Shown here: positions 1 through 8,936 of the stretch, piece by piece
Numbering within the stretch: the first letter of the stretch is position 1
Layout of the letters: each line of letters starts with the position of its first letter
NCBI GenBank assembly: GCA_944390015.1
Contig: CALXOL010000019.1
Coordinates: 1-40,542, forward strand
Length of the DNA stretch: 40,542 nt
Source: an uncultured Spirochaetaceae bacterium
GTDB lineage: Bacteria; Spirochaetota; Spirochaetia; Sphaerochaetales; Sphaerochaetaceae
Direction: 5' to 3'
Made by a program: the position numbers and the translations under genes
The notes under the pieces: generated by a model
The model's input: the letters and a program-made list of their open reading frames with translations, nothing else
The model's database searches: none
Told to the model about the DNA's origin: nothing

Positions 1-45
1 ACATGCGAGAAGTGCAACTGTAAGAATTGTAAGTATCTTTTTCAT
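1..45 (-). CDS. Lipoprotein, N-terminal fragment (runs off the window)
   Basis: Only the first 15 codons are inside the window. On the minus strand they read MKKILTILTVALLAC, a lysine start, a short hydrophobic core and a LLAC lipobox, as expected for a signal peptidase II substrate. A GAGGAAGT stretch lies just before the ATG and can serve as ribosome binding site. The rest of the protein, and so its function, is outside the window. The gene diverges from the efflux operon that begins at 367. The fragment is short, but lipobox and ribosome binding site in register make a real start likely. Confidence 0.6.
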   Translation of the reverse strand, partial: MKKILTILTVALLAC

Positions 46-366
46 ACTTCCTCGAGGTAGAAATAGAAGAAATTTGTATGTTTTACTTTGATAGAGAAGG
101 GGAGGTGCAGTATTTTATGCAGATTAGTTTTTAGATAAAAAAATAGCGATACAATTCTTTGAGGTCTATAAGAATCAGTAGAAATATTATTTTTATGTTA
201 TGTTGTTGTTAATACACAAAAAATTCATAACTAAATCATTGAGATGACATGCTTAGAGACTTAAAAAAATACCCGTTTTTGATACATAATCAGACAAGTT
301 GTAAATACATTAACAAATGTGGAAAGTTTTTGATGATAACATGTTGATAACTATTAGGAGAAAAAT
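46..366. promoter_or_regulatory. Divergent intergenic region upstream of the efflux operon
   Basis: This 321-base AT-rich gap separates the divergent lipoprotein from the tolC-like gene. A possible promoter for the efflux operon is TTGATA at 279-284, a 17-base spacer and TAAATA at 302-307 (the -10 is poor). Close to the gene the motif GATAAC occurs twice, around an AACATGTT palindrome, which could be a regulator site. AGGAG at 357-361 is the ribosome binding site of the first gene. I see no ORF, tRNA, riboswitch or repeat array here. Confidence 0.3.
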
Positions 367-1662
367 ATGAGGAAAATCCTTCTTGTTCCCATTCTCCTTC
401 TCGCACTGTTGATGCCGGTCTTTGCTGATATCCCTACGATAACGCTGAGTGAGGCTATTGAGAGTGCCATGGAGAATAATACGGATATGGAGAAAGCACG
501 CCTTGAGTTGCAGTCCTCGCTACGAAGTGCGAGTAACATATCCCAATACATACCTGATTTATCATTAACAGGATCTGCTACATTTATTGGCAGCATTAAA
601 AATCAGAGCTGGAGTAATAGTGGTAGCTTTTCTGCGGGTATTTCAATGGGACTTGGTACAAGTCTCATCGGTTCGACGGCAGTAAATAATGCTACAAGGA
701 TGCTGGCAAATCTCAATTATGCTATTGAAACATCCTCTTTAGAGCAGAGCGTTACTAAATCTTATTGGACTCTTGTAAGTTCTAAAAAGAGTATTGAGAG
801 TGCTCAATCGGATTTAGAGGCATCTGAGAGGACGCTTGAGAGCACAAAGGCATCATATGAGGCTGGTATGGCATCAAGCCTTGATCTTGCTAATGCGGAG
901 CTTACGGTTCTTCGCTATCAGTATGCCCTGAAACTCCAGGAGGATGCATATATAATAAGCCAGGAGGCATTCAGAACTCTTACTGGCATAGAAGGGGACT
1001 TTGATGTCACTGATTTCCCTGAGATCGTATATCTCTCACTTCCAACGGCAGAAGAACTTTATAAAGAGTATGGAGAAAGTACTAACTCAATTAAGATGCT
1101 GAATGCTTCGGTTTCCTCTAAAGAGGCGGCATTAACGCTTCAACAGGTTTCAAATCTCTATCCAAGCGTATCTTTGGCTTTGGATTATAATGTTATTGGT
1201 ACAACAGATTTTGAGAAAGCAAATGGTTTTGAGGATGATTTTACTGCAAGAGTAACTGTTTCAGTTCCTATAAGCTCATATATTCCAGGTAGCTCTGCTA
1301 ACAACAACTTAAAGAACGCAAAAGATTCTGTTGCAATAAGTAAGATTGAACTTAATGCAGGAAGAAAAGAGCTTTTAAGCTCGATAAGAAGTCTTTTAAC
1401 AACGATTGAGCAGAACAGGAGCAATATCGAGATCTGCAGTAAGCTTTCAGATACTGCCGAGAAGACATATGAGCTTGCTCTTGAGTCTTATAATGCAGGG
1501 CTTATATCCTCATCTGAGCTTCAGAGTAAGATGGACAGCCTCAGCAGCGCCCAGTTGGATTTAATTAGCGCAAAGAGCGAATACATTCAGAATGTATACT
1601 CTCTTGCATTCATGTTGAACATAGATTACGAGAGTCTGGTAACTCTCTATGCTGAAAAGTAA
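367..1662 (+). CDS. TolC-family outer-membrane efflux protein
   Basis: This 431-residue protein begins with a Sec signal peptide (basic start, a leucine-rich core, cleavage near VFADIP). The mature part is the two-repeat TolC fold: long alpha-helical stretches rich in Ser, Glu, Lys and Leu, around residues 30-200 and 230-420, alternating with strand-forming segments such as SFSAGISMGLG and FTARVTVSVPIS. Length fits the family (420-490). It would form the trimeric outer-membrane channel of an RND efflux pump. The adaptor and pump follow directly, 14 and 12 bases apart, so the three form one transcription unit. AGGAG lies 5 bases before the ATG. The presence of an outer-membrane factor shows the cell is diderm. 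The substrate cannot be told. Confidence 0.9.
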   Translation: MRKILLVPILLLALLMPVFADIPTITLSEAIESAMENNTDMEKARLELQSSLRSASNISQYIPDLSLTGSATFIGSIKNQSWSNSGSFSAGISMGLGTSLIGSTAVNNATRMLANLNYAIETSSLEQSVTKSYWTLVSSKKSIESAQSDLEASERTLESTKASYEAGMASSLDLANAELTVLRYQYALKLQEDAYIISQEAFRTLTGIEGDFDVTDFPEIVYLSLPTAEELYKEYGESTNSIKMLNASVSSKEAALTLQQVSNLYPSVSLALDYNVIGTTDFEKANGFEDDFTARVTVSVPISSYIPGSSANNNLKNAKDSVAISKIELNAGRKELLSSIRSLLTTIEQNRSNIEICSKLSDTAEKTYELALESYNAGLISSSELQSKMDSLSSAQLDLISAKSEYIQNVYSLAFMLNIDYESLVTLYAEK

Positions 1663-1676
1663 TATTGGAGAAGAAA

Positions 1677-2600
1677 ATGGAAAAGAAGAAATCTAGTGGT
1701 TTTGATAAGACAGTTACTCTGATTCTCGTTCTTATCTGTCTTGTGCTTTTAGGAGCGACACTATATAAGATGTTCAGTCCTGAGGAGGAGATTCAAAGGG
1801 TTAACCAGGTAACGACTGATGATGTCGTTATAAACGTCTCTGCATCTACCGCAGAGCGCACAGAATTCATTCAGACAACAAGGTTCCAGGGTGAGGTTAC
1901 TACCGATGATAACAACATCAGTGTTCTCCCAGAGACTGCGGGAACGCTTAAGAGCGTCCAGGTGAAGAGGGGAGACCTTGTTAATGCAGGGGATGTGGTT
2001 GCATACGTGGATCCATCGCGCCCCGGAAGCCAGTACGAGCTAAGCCCCGTTACGGCAAAGGTCAGTGGAACAGTCCTTTCTGTTGATACTACGGTAGGCT
2101 CCAGCGTGAGCGCTTCAACCCCAATCATAACGGTAATGCCTGAAAAGACGCTTTATGTATCGACATTAATCCCTGAGCGTTATATCTCAACACTCTCAAT
2201 CGGTCTTGAGGGAAGCGTCACCTCTGTCGCATATCCTGATAAGAGCTATCCCGTTGAGGTAAGCTACATCTCTCCGATTCTTAATTCTACGAACAGGACT
2301 CTTCCTGTTGAGCTTTCATTCACATCGGATGAAGATGGGATTCTTGAGGGAATGTACGTATCAATAGATCTTGTTACGGAAAAGATCTCCGACGCTCTTG
2401 TTATTCCATCTTCAGCTTTAAGCTCATATGCCGGAGATACAGTCGTATATGTCGTTCGTGACAATACTGCGGTAAGAACAATAGTTGAGACTGGAAGCAG
2501 CAACAGTAATGAGGCTGTCATCATTTCAGGCTTAACTGAAGGGGATGTGGTTGTGACGGCAGGTAACGTAACTGACGGCACTAAGGTTTCCATCGTTTAA
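1677..2600 (+). CDS. RND efflux periplasmic adaptor (membrane fusion protein)
   Basis: The product is about 307 residues. A single N-terminal membrane anchor (TLILVLICLVLLGATLY) is followed by a short helical stretch and then the split biotinyl/lipoyl domain (GDLVNAGDVVAYVDP and its partner half VSGTVLSVDTTVGSSVSAST). A beta-barrel and a membrane-proximal domain ending TEGDVVVTAGNVTDGTKV complete it. This is the HlyD/AcrA adaptor family, on the short side. It bridges the inner-membrane pump and the TolC channel encoded on either side. I choose the ATG at 1677 because GGAG at 1667-1670 is spaced correctly from it. An in-frame TTG at 1665 has no ribosome binding site. Confidence 0.88.
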   Translation: MEKKKSSGFDKTVTLILVLICLVLLGATLYKMFSPEEEIQRVNQVTTDDVVINVSASTAERTEFIQTTRFQGEVTTDDNNISVLPETAGTLKSVQVKRGDLVNAGDVVAYVDPSRPGSQYELSPVTAKVSGTVLSVDTTVGSSVSASTPIITVMPEKTLYVSTLIPERYISTLSIGLEGSVTSVAYPDKSYPVEVSYISPILNSTNRTLPVELSFTSDEDGILEGMYVSIDLVTEKISDALVIPSSALSSYAGDTVVYVVRDNTAVRTIVETGSSNSNEAVIISGLTEGDVVVTAGNVTDGTKVSIV

Positions 2601-2612
2601 GGAGGGCTTTGA

Positions 2613-5600
2613 ATGACAATTGCTGAATTATCGGTAAGACGTCCGGTTCTTATGACGATGGTCTATCTGCTTATCGCCGTAATAGCCGTTGTTTTCTTGC
2701 CTCGATTGGATATCGCACTCTATCCGTCGGTAGAGATGCCCGTAGTCTCCGTAATGGTCAGTTGCAATGATGCCGGACCTGAGGAGGTTGAACTGCAGGT
2801 TGCTCAGGTGATAGAGAATGCTGTCGGTAACATAGAAAATCTGGATACCATGACAAGCGTCAGCAACGAGGGCTCCTGTTTTGTCGTCCTCCAGTTCGAG
2901 TATGGTACGGATCTTGATGAGGCTCAGGATGAGGTGCAGAGCGCTGTAACACGTATTACGAGGGCCCTTCCAGACTGGGCTGAGAGTCCTACGGTCATGA
3001 CGTTCAATGCTTCTGGAAACACGACAATCCTCCGTCTCATGCTCCGCGGTAACATGACCGTTGATGAGCTTCAGGTAATAGCCGATGAGACTGTAAGTCC
3101 TCTTATCGAGAGAATCGAGGGCGTTAGCCAGGTAGATTCCTTCGGAGGTGCTAATGTCGAGTATGATATCCTCGTCTCTCCGAACCGCATGCAGGCATAT
3201 GGTGTTACTATTTCCCAGATCGGCTCTGCTGTTGCCGCAAGAAACATTCAGAGCACTATGGGCGAGGTTACCCAGAACGGCGTGGATTACCAGATAACGG
3301 TAGATGGAAGGTACAGAAGCATTGAGGAGATAGAGAACACTCTGGTAGCCACCATCGACGGCTATCCCGTGCTTGTACGTGATATAGCCGATGTGGTACG
3401 CACTGAGGAGCGTGGTGGAAGAGAGAGCTATTACAACAACGAAAGGGTTGTAACGTTAAGTGTTTCAAATGATTCAGATAGCAATGAGACGACTGTCGCA
3501 GCGGCTGTAATAGCAGCACTTCCTGAGATTCAGGCTCAGCTTCCAGATGGTGTCGTGCTATCCGTACAGAGGGATTCCACTGAGATGATCACTCAGACGA
3601 TGGATGCGGTTTACAGCTCTCTCATCGAAGGTGTTATTCTCGCAGCTCTCATCATCTTCGTATTCCTAAGGGGAATCAAGACCACGATAATAATCTCTCT
3701 TTCCATGCCTATCTGTGTTCTCATTACACTGATGATCATGAGTATCGCGGGAATGAGCGTGAACAGCATGAGTATGAGCGGTCTCATCCTGGGTATCGGT
3801 ATGATAGTTGATGCTTCAATCATCATCCTTGAAAATACGTATTCATTCCGTCAGCAGGGGGAAAAGAGTGCTATTGCGGCAATCCTCGGTTCAAAGAACA
3901 TGTTCCTTGCAATCGTTGCATCAACGCTTACTACGCTCTGCGTATTCGTACCGTTCATCATTTATAAGTATGAGCTTGGCATGATGGGTATCATGTTCCA
4001 GGATCTTGTCATAACGGTATGTATATCACTTGCATGCTCGCTCTTTGTGTCTGTAACCCTCGTTCCTGCACTCTGCGGAAGTATTCTCAGAATCAACACA
4101 AGGACGCAGAAACCGCTTAAGTTCAAGCCTTTAAGGGTGATTGACAGTGCAATGGCATCATTCGAGGATAAGATGAGGAACGCATATGCGAAAGTTCTCG
4201 ATTACTTTCTCTCCCATCGCTTCCTGCTTGTTTTACTGCTTATTTTACTGCTTGCATTCAGTTTTGCGATGTTCTCGGATGTTGGAATCAGCCTTACTCC
4301 TGCAATGACGAGTGATGACGAGGTAAGCTTAAGCCTTTCTCTCGAACCAGGAACGACGCAGGCAATCACAAGAGAGTACGTGTTCGATATGCAGGATAGA
4401 ATCCTGGAGACACTTCCTGAGGGGAGTTATGAGACCATTACGATGCAGGTAGGCTCATCGAATACAGGAAGCATTACAATCGCTCTGCCAGATCTTGAGA
4501 ATCAGGAGTATTCTGCCATAGAGATTCAGAACATGATTCGTCCTCTTACAACAGAGCGCCCTGAGGCGACATGGACACTCAGCTCTGGAAGGGGATTCTC
4601 AAATCCTATCCAGGTAACGATCCACAGTGAGGATGAGGACTCTGCGCTTCAGGTTGCGAACGACATAGTCAGCATCTTAAATGAGCATGTTCCTGAGGTA
4701 ATTGACCTTGAGACAGACCTTGAGAATGGTTCTCCTAAGGTTGAGGTGACCGTGGATTACGAGCTTGCACGTGAGATGGGTGTCTCCGTATCAGACCTTT
4801 CATCAACACTGACAGCGGCTTTGACCGGCATGACTGCAACCCAGCTTTCTACTTTCAGTGCGGATACTTCTTATGATGTTGTCGTGAAGCTCGATGATTC
4901 CGATATCAGTCAGATCAACAACCTCTCATCGATTACGGTTCCATCAAGTCATGGAGACGTACGCCTTGAGACTTTTGCTGAGCTTAAAGAGGGAACTAGC
5001 CCTAGGAGCATCCAGAGGGAGAATAAGGTAAGGGTCAACCATGTTACAGGAGGTCTTGCCGAAGGATACTCCACAAGTGAGGTTCAAGCCCTTGTTGATC
5101 AGGCTCTTGCTGATTACCTCGTACTTCCAGAGGGTGTTACGATCGAGCAGACCGGAGAGATGAGTGATTTCAGCGAGTTCGGACCGACTCTCATAATGAT
5201 CGTGCTCCTGGCACTCTTTTTGGTTTATGCTGTCATGGCGGCTCAGTTCGAGTCTTTGATCGATCCTCTGATCATATTCGTAACAATCCCGTTGCTTTTA
5301 ATCGGAGTAATCTGGATTCATATAATCTATGGTGCTGATTTCACGCTCTTCTCAATTGTTGGAATAGTCGCGCTTATCGGAGTCGTCGTTAATAACGGTA
5401 TCGTTCTTATCGACTGTATCAACCGTCTTGTGCGTCAGAAAGTGCCTGTAAGAGAGGCATGCCTCCAGGCTGCACGTGGAAGACTGCGCCCGATTCTCAT
5501 GACGACGCTTACAACCATCCTCGGCCTTATCCCGATGGCTTTCTTCCCTGGAGAAGGCACGGAGATGATGCAGCCGATCGCACTTACGTTCGTAGGTGGA

Positions 5601-5759
5601 ATAACCACTGGTGCGTTCCTGACTCTGCTTCTCTCCCCTGTCCTGTACTCACTCTTCAATACGAGAAGGGAAAAGAGGTTTGATGATCCAGAGAGCCTGA
5701 ATAACCAGCTCTTTGAATACGATATGAGAAGATTGAAGCATATTGATTCTGAGCTTTGA
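2613..5759 (+). CDS. RND efflux transporter permease (HAE1/AcrB type)
   Basis: At 1048 residues it has the full RND length: TM1 at 12-30, a large periplasmic loop, TM2-6 from about 335, a second loop, and TM7-12 at the end. Its ends are typical (start MTIAELSVRRPVLMTMVYLL; TM11 region MTTLTTILGLIPMAFFPGEG). It would expel hydrophobic or amphipathic compounds by proton exchange together with the two proteins upstream. The TM4 motif is GMIVDAS, so the AcrB double Asp is reduced to D400 with A401. The AcrB TM10 Lys position reads VVNNG (N927). AGGAGG overlaps the end of the adaptor gene and is 7 bases before the ATG. The substrate is unknown. A hairpin follows the stop codon. Confidence 0.93.
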   Translation: MTIAELSVRRPVLMTMVYLLIAVIAVVFLPRLDIALYPSVEMPVVSVMVSCNDAGPEEVELQVAQVIENAVGNIENLDTMTSVSNEGSCFVVLQFEYGTDLDEAQDEVQSAVTRITRALPDWAESPTVMTFNASGNTTILRLMLRGNMTVDELQVIADETVSPLIERIEGVSQVDSFGGANVEYDILVSPNRMQAYGVTISQIGSAVAARNIQSTMGEVTQNGVDYQITVDGRYRSIEEIENTLVATIDGYPVLVRDIADVVRTEERGGRESYYNNERVVTLSVSNDSDSNETTVAAAVIAALPEIQAQLPDGVVLSVQRDSTEMITQTMDAVYSSLIEGVILAALIIFVFLRGIKTTIIISLSMPICVLITLMIMSIAGMSVNSMSMSGLILGIGMIVDASIIILENTYSFRQQGEKSAIAAILGSKNMFLAIVASTLTTLCVFVPFIIYKYELGMMGIMFQDLVITVCISLACSLFVSVTLVPALCGSILRINTRTQKPLKFKPLRVIDSAMASFEDKMRNAYAKVLDYFLSHRFLLVLLLILLLAFSFAMFSDVGISLTPAMTSDDEVSLSLSLEPGTTQAITREYVFDMQDRILETLPEGSYETITMQVGSSNTGSITIALPDLENQEYSAIEIQNMIRPLTTERPEATWTLSSGRGFSNPIQVTIHSEDEDSALQVANDIVSILNEHVPEVIDLETDLENGSPKVEVTVDYELAREMGVSVSDLSSTLTAALTGMTATQLSTFSADTSYDVVVKLDDSDISQINNLSSITVPSSHGDVRLETFAELKEGTSPRSIQRENKVRVNHVTGGLAEGYSTSEVQALVDQALADYLVLPEGVTIEQTGEMSDFSEFGPTLIMIVLLALFLVYAVMAAQFESLIDPLIIFVTIPLLLIGVIWIHIIYGADFTLFSIVGIVALIGVVVNNGIVLIDCINRLVRQKVPVREACLQAARGRLRPILMTTLTTILGLIPMAFFPGEGTEMMQPIALTFVGGITTGAFLTLLLSPVLYSLFNTRREKRFDDPESLNNQLFEYDMRRLKHIDSEL

Positions 5760-5765
5760 TAATCC

Positions 5766-5792
5766 AGTCCCTCTTCGATTCGAGGAGGGACT
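5766..5792. terminator. Bidirectional hairpin terminator between convergent genes
   Basis: An 11-bp stem (AGTCCCTCTTC paired with GAGGAGGGACT, one G-U pair) closes a 5-base loop, directly after the stop codon of the RND pump and just before the stop of the convergent threonine aldolase. The flanks are AT-rich but lack a long U run, so it may act as a weak terminator or an mRNA end protector for both genes. Confidence 0.6.
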
Positions 5793-5798
5793 TATTAA

Positions 5799-6851
5799 TT
5801 ACATTGAAAGTATGGAAGATATTAATTTCTCCGTATTTTCATCGCTTGTCGCCCACGACGTGCAGAAGCGGACTATCGTTTTATCTCCGCTCTTTCCCCA
5901 GAGCTCGAACACATAGTCCTTTTCAAGGGCTTTTATCTGCTCATTGGATAGAATCGGAAACTGCTGATTCGTATAGGATGTGCCGAAAAGAGGAATTCCT
6001 TTCTTTTCAAACGCCTCTCTTATTCTCAGAGCCTTTTCCACGGCTTTCTTTGTGATGTTGAAATACCTGTCATCTTCAAAAAGGGTTTCAAACTGTATGC
6101 CGAGCATTCTTCCTTTTGCAAGAAGTGCTCCATTCTGTTTGATCATGTATCTGAAATCCTTTTTAAGCTGGTCGTTAAGAATCACGAGGGCTTCCCCGAA
6201 GAGGGCACCACATTTTGTTCCTCCGATATAGAACATGTCCGCAAGATCTGCAATATCCTCAATTGTAAAGTCGCATTTCGGACTTGCAAGAGCATAACCA
6301 AGGCGTGCTCCATCTATGTAGAAGAAGAGTCCGAGCTCCTTTGTCGCTTCTCTTAGCGCTATAAGTTCTTTTTTTGAGTACAGGGTACCGCTTTCTGTTG
6401 GCTCTGAGATATAAACCATGGCTGGCTGTACCGTATGTTCCGCCGTAGGGCTATCATAATGCTCTTTAACGTATGCTCTCACCTGATCGGCATTTATCTT
6501 TCCATCGATATTTGGCAGGGTAAGAACCTTATGTCCCGTGGATTCTATCGCACCTGTCTCATGTGCTGCTATATGCCCCGTATCAGGGGATAGAACACCC
6601 TGGTAAGGCCTTAAAGCCGCCTGTATGGCGATTCTGTTCGTCTCTGTTCCACCGACAAGTAGATGTACATCGGCATTCTCCTTGCCGATTCTCTTCTTTA
6701 TCAGTTCTTTTGCCCTTATGGAGTGCTTATCGAGTCCATAACCTTCACTCTGCTCCATATTAGTACTGCTAAGCCTTTCTATAATCGCAGGGTCGGCCCC
6801 CTCTGCGTAGTCACATTGGAAGTAAATCATGTTAACAACATACATCAACAT
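5799..6851 (-). CDS. Low-specificity threonine aldolase (PLP-dependent)
   Basis: The product is a fold-type I PLP enzyme of the beta-eliminating lyase/threonine aldolase family, which splits threonine or allo-threonine into glycine and acetaldehyde. Hallmarks are the N-terminal CDYAEGADPAIIERL and the substrate-loop segment STNMEQSEGYGLD, the PLP-ring segment DTGHIAAHETGA, FFYIDGARLGYAL (Asp-Gly-Ala-Arg) and the Schiff-base lysine in YIGGTKCGA. Length is about 343-350 residues, normal for the family. Homology suggests translation from the ATG at 6830 (MIYFQCDY), but no ribosome binding site precedes it. The ATG at 6851 lies 8 bases after a -10-like TATACA and could be a leaderless start, so I use it as the outer limit. 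The gene stands alone between a terminator and a divergent recombinase gene. Confidence 0.87.
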   Translation of the reverse strand: MLMYVVNMIYFQCDYAEGADPAIIERLSSTNMEQSEGYGLDKHSIRAKELIKKRIGKENADVHLLVGGTETNRIAIQAALRPYQGVLSPDTGHIAAHETGAIESTGHKVLTLPNIDGKINADQVRAYVKEHYDSPTAEHTVQPAMVYISEPTESGTLYSKKELIALREATKELGLFFYIDGARLGYALASPKCDFTIEDIADLADMFYIGGTKCGALFGEALVILNDQLKKDFRYMIKQNGALLAKGRMLGIQFETLFEDDRYFNITKKAVEKALRIREAFEKKGIPLFGTSYTNQQFPILSNEQIKALEKDYVFELWGKSGDKTIVRFCTSWATSDENTEKLISSILSM

Positions 6852-6859
6852 ATCCGTTT

Positions 6860-6865
6860 TGTATA
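6860..6865 (-). promoter_or_regulatory. Putative -10 box of the threonine aldolase gene
   Basis: On the minus strand TATACA lies 8 bases before the ATG at 6851. There is no Shine-Dalgarno motif before any of the three candidate starts. No clear -35 is visible. It belongs to the recurring pattern described in the findings. Confidence 0.35.
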
Positions 6866-6910
6866 CCTTTGATATAATCATCAACACATTTTAAATAAGG
6901 AGGCGCGGTA

Positions 6911-8113
6911 ATGGCGCATAGGACGGAATTCTATCTTTATAAGAGGAAGAAACAGAAAGCATCCTACTGGTACGTATGCTATCTGGACAGGGAGAGCGGG
7001 AAGCAGATGACGGCAAAGAGCATCGATGTTCTCAAAGAGAGGCTCGGCTTTCTAGATTTCAGGAGCGTGACAAGACGGGATGAAGCGGTAATTATTGCGA
7101 AAAAGGCCTTAGATAGCGGGATTATCTTCTCAAATGAGGCAAATTTACCTTTTATAGACTATTGTCTTAATTTCTGGGACTGGGATACAAGTGAGTATAT
7201 CAAGCTAAGAAACGCATCAAAAGAAGGCTCGATAGGCAGGGAGTATGCAAACAATATGAAGTTCTTTCTCCGCAAGCATGTTGAGAAGTACATTCCATCC
7301 CAGCTTAAGCTCCATAGCGTTCAGACAAGACATCTTGATAAAGTCATAATCTCTTTAAAAGAGGATGCGGAGCTTGCAAGCGGAACAATCCAGCTCATAG
7401 CGCTTTCATTCTCAATCCCATTGAAAGAGGCTTACAGAAAGAGCATCATCGCATCAAACCCCGCACTTAAGATGATGAGGATAGTCAGGATGGAAAAGGA
7501 AAGGGGATGCTTCAGCTATGATGAGTGTCTGAGAATCCTTTCATATCTGAAAGAGCATAAAAAGGATATGTATCCATCTTATTATCTGGCAATAACGCTG
7601 GCAATGGTGACCGGGATGCGTAGCGGAGAGGTAAGGGCGCTTAATATCAATGATATAGAGCAAAGCAGGTATGATGGGCTATGGAAGATTAGAATAGCCC
7701 ATTCTCTCAGCCCTTACTCAGGGCTGAAAGGTACGAAGGGGAATTATGAGCGCTCTGCCTTGATACCAGAGGCTCTCAAGGATGAATTATTCGAGAATGC
7801 CGATAGAAAGGGGATACTTCTTCCTTCCCGCTGGGGAGGGTATATCTCATCCCCGACACTGCGCAACACGTTCTATCAGGTACTTGATGAGGTCGGTATC
7901 GATGAGAAGGTAAGAAAAGAGAGGAATCTTACGTTCCACTCACTGCGCCACTCTTTCTCAACTCTTGGCAGGGACAGGGACATCCCCCAGGAGGACAGGA
8001 TGGTCGTCCTGGGACATAAGAGCAGGGAGGTAAACGATAGATATACCCATGCGTCTGATGAGGCTCTCTACAAAGTCTTTACACTTACAAGTGAGCTTTT
8101 CTCTAAACTTTGA
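6911..8113 (+). CDS. Tyrosine recombinase / phage-type integrase
   Basis: This 400-residue protein has the two-part integrase layout. An SAM-like core-binding domain lies at about 75-185, and the catalytic domain at about 200-395. The catalytic set is complete: R237 in TGMRSGEVRAL, a lysine in the beta-hairpin (K273 or K276), H343 and R346 in HSLRHS, H369 in LGHKS and the nucleophile Y378 in DRYTHAS. It should cut and rejoin DNA at specific sites through a 3'-phosphotyrosine. A strong AAGGAGG at 6897-6903 precedes the ATG. No excisionase, cargo or tRNA target lies beside it, and the neighbours are ordinary metabolic genes. It may be the relic of an element or a domesticated recombinase. Its length and the N-terminal arm domain (residues 1-70) speak for an integrase rather than XerC/XerD. 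Confidence 0.9.
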   Translation: MAHRTEFYLYKRKKQKASYWYVCYLDRESGKQMTAKSIDVLKERLGFLDFRSVTRRDEAVIIAKKALDSGIIFSNEANLPFIDYCLNFWDWDTSEYIKLRNASKEGSIGREYANNMKFFLRKHVEKYIPSQLKLHSVQTRHLDKVIISLKEDAELASGTIQLIALSFSIPLKEAYRKSIIASNPALKMMRIVRMEKERGCFSYDECLRILSYLKEHKKDMYPSYYLAITLAMVTGMRSGEVRALNINDIEQSRYDGLWKIRIAHSLSPYSGLKGTKGNYERSALIPEALKDELFENADRKGILLPSRWGGYISSPTLRNTFYQVLDEVGIDEKVRKERNLTFHSLRHSFSTLGRDRDIPQEDRMVVLGHKSREVNDRYTHASDEALYKVFTLTSELFSKL

Positions 8114-8135
8114 AGTGCAGAGGAGAGTGCAGAAA

Positions 8136-8891
8136 TCAGTATTTTCTCTGGTCTCCGAACACGAGACATGCCGATTGCCTGTCAAGGAAAAGGGAGGTGT
8201 CTATCCCCCTTCTTATGGCAGAGCTTGGGCTCAGAGGCGTAATGTCATCGTATATGCACATCGCAACGGCTTTCGCTTTTCTCTGATCCGGGCATGAGAC
8301 GATTATGTGCTTACTTGATAGGATCTCATGGATGCTCATCGTAATGGCTGTGCGTGGTACCTCGTTTATGCTTTTAAACCAACCCTCGTTCGCCTGCTGC
8401 CTTCTTGAACGGTCCTCGAGTTCTACGAGTATGTACGCATCGGTCGTATCGAAGTCAGCAGGTGGATCGTTGAACGCAAGATGTCCGTTTTCTCCGATGC
8501 ATATGAATGCCACGTCGATAGGATGCTCTTTCATCGTATCGTTAAGTTCCTTAAGCGTTTCTTTTACCTTGGTCTCATCGGAAGAGATGGCATGGAAGCT
8601 GTTTACTCCACCTATTAGGTTTAAGAAGTTCTCATATAAAAACGTGCTTGATGAGGCTTTATGCCCTTTTTCCAGACCGATGAACTCGTCAAGGAGAAAG
8701 ACGTTAACCTTCGACCAGTCAATCCTGGTCTCAAGTGCCAGGCACTTAAGGGTGGCTATCTGGCTCTTTCCTGTAACGAATGCTACATTGCATTCCCCCC
8801 TTTCCGTGATAGCTTTTCTTATGAATCTGCCGCCTTTCTCCGCAGCCTGTTCGCCAAGGGCGTTCTTGTCATCACATATAGTAATAAGCAT
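8136..8891 (-). CDS. Glucosamine-6-phosphate deaminase-like sugar-phosphate isomerase (NagB family)
   Basis: The protein has 251 residues and the NagB/6-phosphogluconolactonase fold. It shows LLDEFIG (D68, E69), IGENGHLAFNDPP (133-144) and CPDQRKAKAV (200-209). The family reaction is conversion of glucosamine-6-phosphate to fructose-6-phosphate and ammonia. In classical NagB the motif reads NDGHIAFNEP with a catalytic Asp; here that position is N135 (ENGH) while H137 is kept and the later Glu is D142. The sequence therefore belongs to a divergent NagB-like subgroup and its substrate is less certain. It diverges from uxuA and shares the promoter region with it, so a role in sugar-acid or amino-sugar use is plausible. 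AGGAG precedes the ATG. It converges on the recombinase gene with 22 bases between them. Confidence 0.75.
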   Translation of the reverse strand: MLITICDDKNALGEQAAEKGGRFIRKAITERGECNVAFVTGKSQIATLKCLALETRIDWSKVNVFLLDEFIGLEKGHKASSSTFLYENFLNLIGGVNSFHAISSDETKVKETLKELNDTMKEHPIDVAFICIGENGHLAFNDPPADFDTTDAYILVELEDRSRRQQANEGWFKSINEVPRTAITMSIHEILSSKHIIVSCPDQRKAKAVAMCIYDDITPLSPSSAIRRGIDTSLFLDRQSACLVFGDQRKY

Positions 8892-8936
8892 GGGACTCTC
8901 CTAGGTAAAATCTCTATATAGGATAATACAAAAAAA

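Noticed and set aside
46-366. Riboswitch or small RNA in the long gap before the efflux operon
   Set aside because: I found no conserved core, strong stem or terminator; only weak promoter-like boxes.
1665-1676. TTG start for the RND adaptor
   Set aside because: The ribosome binding site GGAG lies downstream of this TTG and serves the ATG at 1677.
6888-8135. Prophage or integrative element around the recombinase
   Set aside because: No structural, replication or excision genes, no tRNA target and no direct repeats are visible on either side.
8305-8904. 199-codon open frame opposite the NagB-like gene
   Set aside because: It is the antisense shadow of a conserved gene; its translation has no recognisable domain and no good ribosome binding site.
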